Shown here piece by piece: positions 13,153-13,879 of a stretch of 13,879 bases of DNA. The translations under genes were made by a program, and so were the position numbers. Position 1 is the first letter of the stretch. Each line of letters begins with the position of its first letter. The stretch covers positions 1 through 13,879 of the forward strand of contig CAYVRW010000061.1 in assembly GCA_964453575.1 (NCBI GenBank). Reading direction: 5' to 3'. The DNA comes from JABDBK01 sp964453575. Its GTDB lineage: Bacteria; Pseudomonadota; Gammaproteobacteria; DSM-16500. Under the pieces are notes generated by a model, which saw only the letters and a list, made by a program, of their open reading frames with translations, made no database searches and had not been told where the DNA came from.

Positions 13153-13845
13153 ATGCTGCGGTTTTTTTTAAGTCTAGGTCTTTTATTCATCTTCTCAGTC
13201 ACCACTTTCGCTGCCGCTAGAGAATTTAACTTTGAAACCGGCAGTCAAACCTGGGTCGGTGATTTTACGGATTATCCTGAGCAACAAGAAAGTTTTTATG
13301 AACTAGCATGGGGATGGGAAAATCTTCCTGCAAATCAAACTTTATTTAAAAAAGGCATATTTCTTTCTGGAAATAATCACAGTGATGATCTTTTTATGTT
13401 TATCAAAACACCGATTTCTGGATTAAAAGGAAATACCACTTATGCTGTCACTTTATCAGTTGACCTTGCGAGTAATATACCTGTGGGTTCGATGGGGATA
13501 GGTGGTTCACCCGGTGAATCCGTGCATATTAAAATCGGTGCTGCAACTGTTGAACCCAAAAAAATCCTAGTTCATGGTAATTATCTACTTAATGTTGATA
13601 AAGGTGACCAATACCAAAGCGGAAAAAATACCGTCATCGTGGGTAATTTAGCAAATCCACTTGTTGATCCTAATCACCCGCAATTTGCTCTGTTACAAGT
13701 AAATAATTTTAAAAACCCTATCGTAGTAAAAAGCAATGATAAGGGAGAACTTTGGGTTTTTGTGGGCACTGATTCTGGATTTGAAGGCCCTTCAAAATAT
13801 TATCTGGGTAAAATTTCAGTTCATCTTTGGGAAGATAAGCTGTAG
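13153..13845 (+). CDS. Secreted beta-rich protein of unknown function
   Basis: A 230-residue protein with an N-terminal signal peptide (MLRFFLSLGLLFIFSVTTFA, likely cut near residues 20-22) and no lipobox Cys, so probably periplasmic or secreted. The mature part is rich in beta-strand segments and small motifs such as NFETGSQTWVGDFTDYP, YELAWGWENLP, FLSGNNHSDDLFMF and GIGGSPGESVHIKIG, suggesting a single beta-sandwich domain. I recognise the pattern as a conserved hypothetical protein but know no function. It follows rluB by 4 bp, with GAGACTAAGAAA as the likely ribosome binding region, so it may be expressed with scpAB-rluB. Its TAG stop is the first three bases of the TAGGGTGGGC repeat. Confidence 0.75.
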   Translation: MLRFFLSLGLLFIFSVTTFAAAREFNFETGSQTWVGDFTDYPEQQESFYELAWGWENLPANQTLFKKGIFLSGNNHSDDLFMFIKTPISGLKGNTTYAVTLSVDLASNIPVGSMGIGGSPGESVHIKIGAATVEPKKILVHGNYLLNVDKGDQYQSGKNTVIVGNLANPLVDPNHPQFALLQVNNFKNPIVVKSNDKGELWVFVGTDSGFEGPSKYYLGKISVHLWEDKL

Positions 13846-13879
13846 GGTGGGCAAAGGAGCGCTGCGACGTGAGATCGGA
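13843..13879 (+). repeat. Interspersed repeat, cut by window end
   Basis: TAGGGTGGGCAAAGGAGCGC then TGCGACGTG matches the core of a short intergenic repeat that I recall as common in proteobacteria. It starts at the stop codon of the preceding gene. A degraded inverse copy is at 8744-8766. The full length and the opposite end are outside the window. Confidence 0.5.

Overview
The window looks like chromosome of an AT-rich gammaproteobacterium, probably a host-associated relative of Legionellales or Coxiellaceae. The evidence is the ScpA sequence, the Sua5 / scpA-scpB-rluB neighbourhood, the low GC content and five ankyrin-repeat (ANK) genes in under 14 kb. The genus cannot be fixed from the sequence. 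I recognise no rRNA, tRNA, CRISPR array or complete insertion sequence.

Layout. (1) 1-1252 is the 3' part of a Rickettsia/Thermus-type isocitrate dehydrogenase gene (+). (2) 1263-2249 (-) encodes a putative papain-like (permuted NlpC/P60-type) cysteine hydrolase. (3) 2366-5354 (-) holds three related ANK genes; a fourth, shorter paralogue lies at 7909-8520 (-). All four share an N-terminal domain, a C-terminal helix motif and a tail. Three of them also share a promoter and leader block. (4) 5524-7709 is a stability-module island: a mobile mystery protein A/B pair (XRE regulator plus Fic protein), a VapC (PIN) gene remnant, and a HigB-HigA type toxin-antitoxin operon. Both intact modules have palindromic candidate operators at their promoters. 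(5) 8783-9730 (-) is Sua5 (tRNA t6A synthesis). (6) 9840-10775 (+) is a fifth, unrelated-looking ANK gene. It is wedged between Sua5 and scpA and bounded by a partial duplication of the scpA 5' end. (7) 10966-13148 (+) is the housekeeping operon scpA-scpB-rluB with 8-bp gene overlaps, followed 4 bp later by a secreted beta-rich protein of unknown function.

How it fits together. Conserved genes (icd, sua5, scpAB, rluB) frame a roughly 9.6-kb accessory stretch made of candidate host-interaction proteins and toxin-antitoxin modules. The ANK family shows recent duplication or gene conversion, repeat-number change and promoter copying. Several called ORFs can start upstream of their likely starts. 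I corrected these where a terminator, a promoter element or an alignable ribosome binding site decides the issue (papain-like gene, ank1, ank4, higA, sua5, scpA).

Gene-free stretches. No gap exceeds 300 bp without something to report. 6636-7002 holds the mobile-mystery promoter/operators and a vapC remnant. 7685-7908 holds the higBA operator and two hairpins. 8521-8782 holds the ank4 promoter, hairpins and a degraded repeat.
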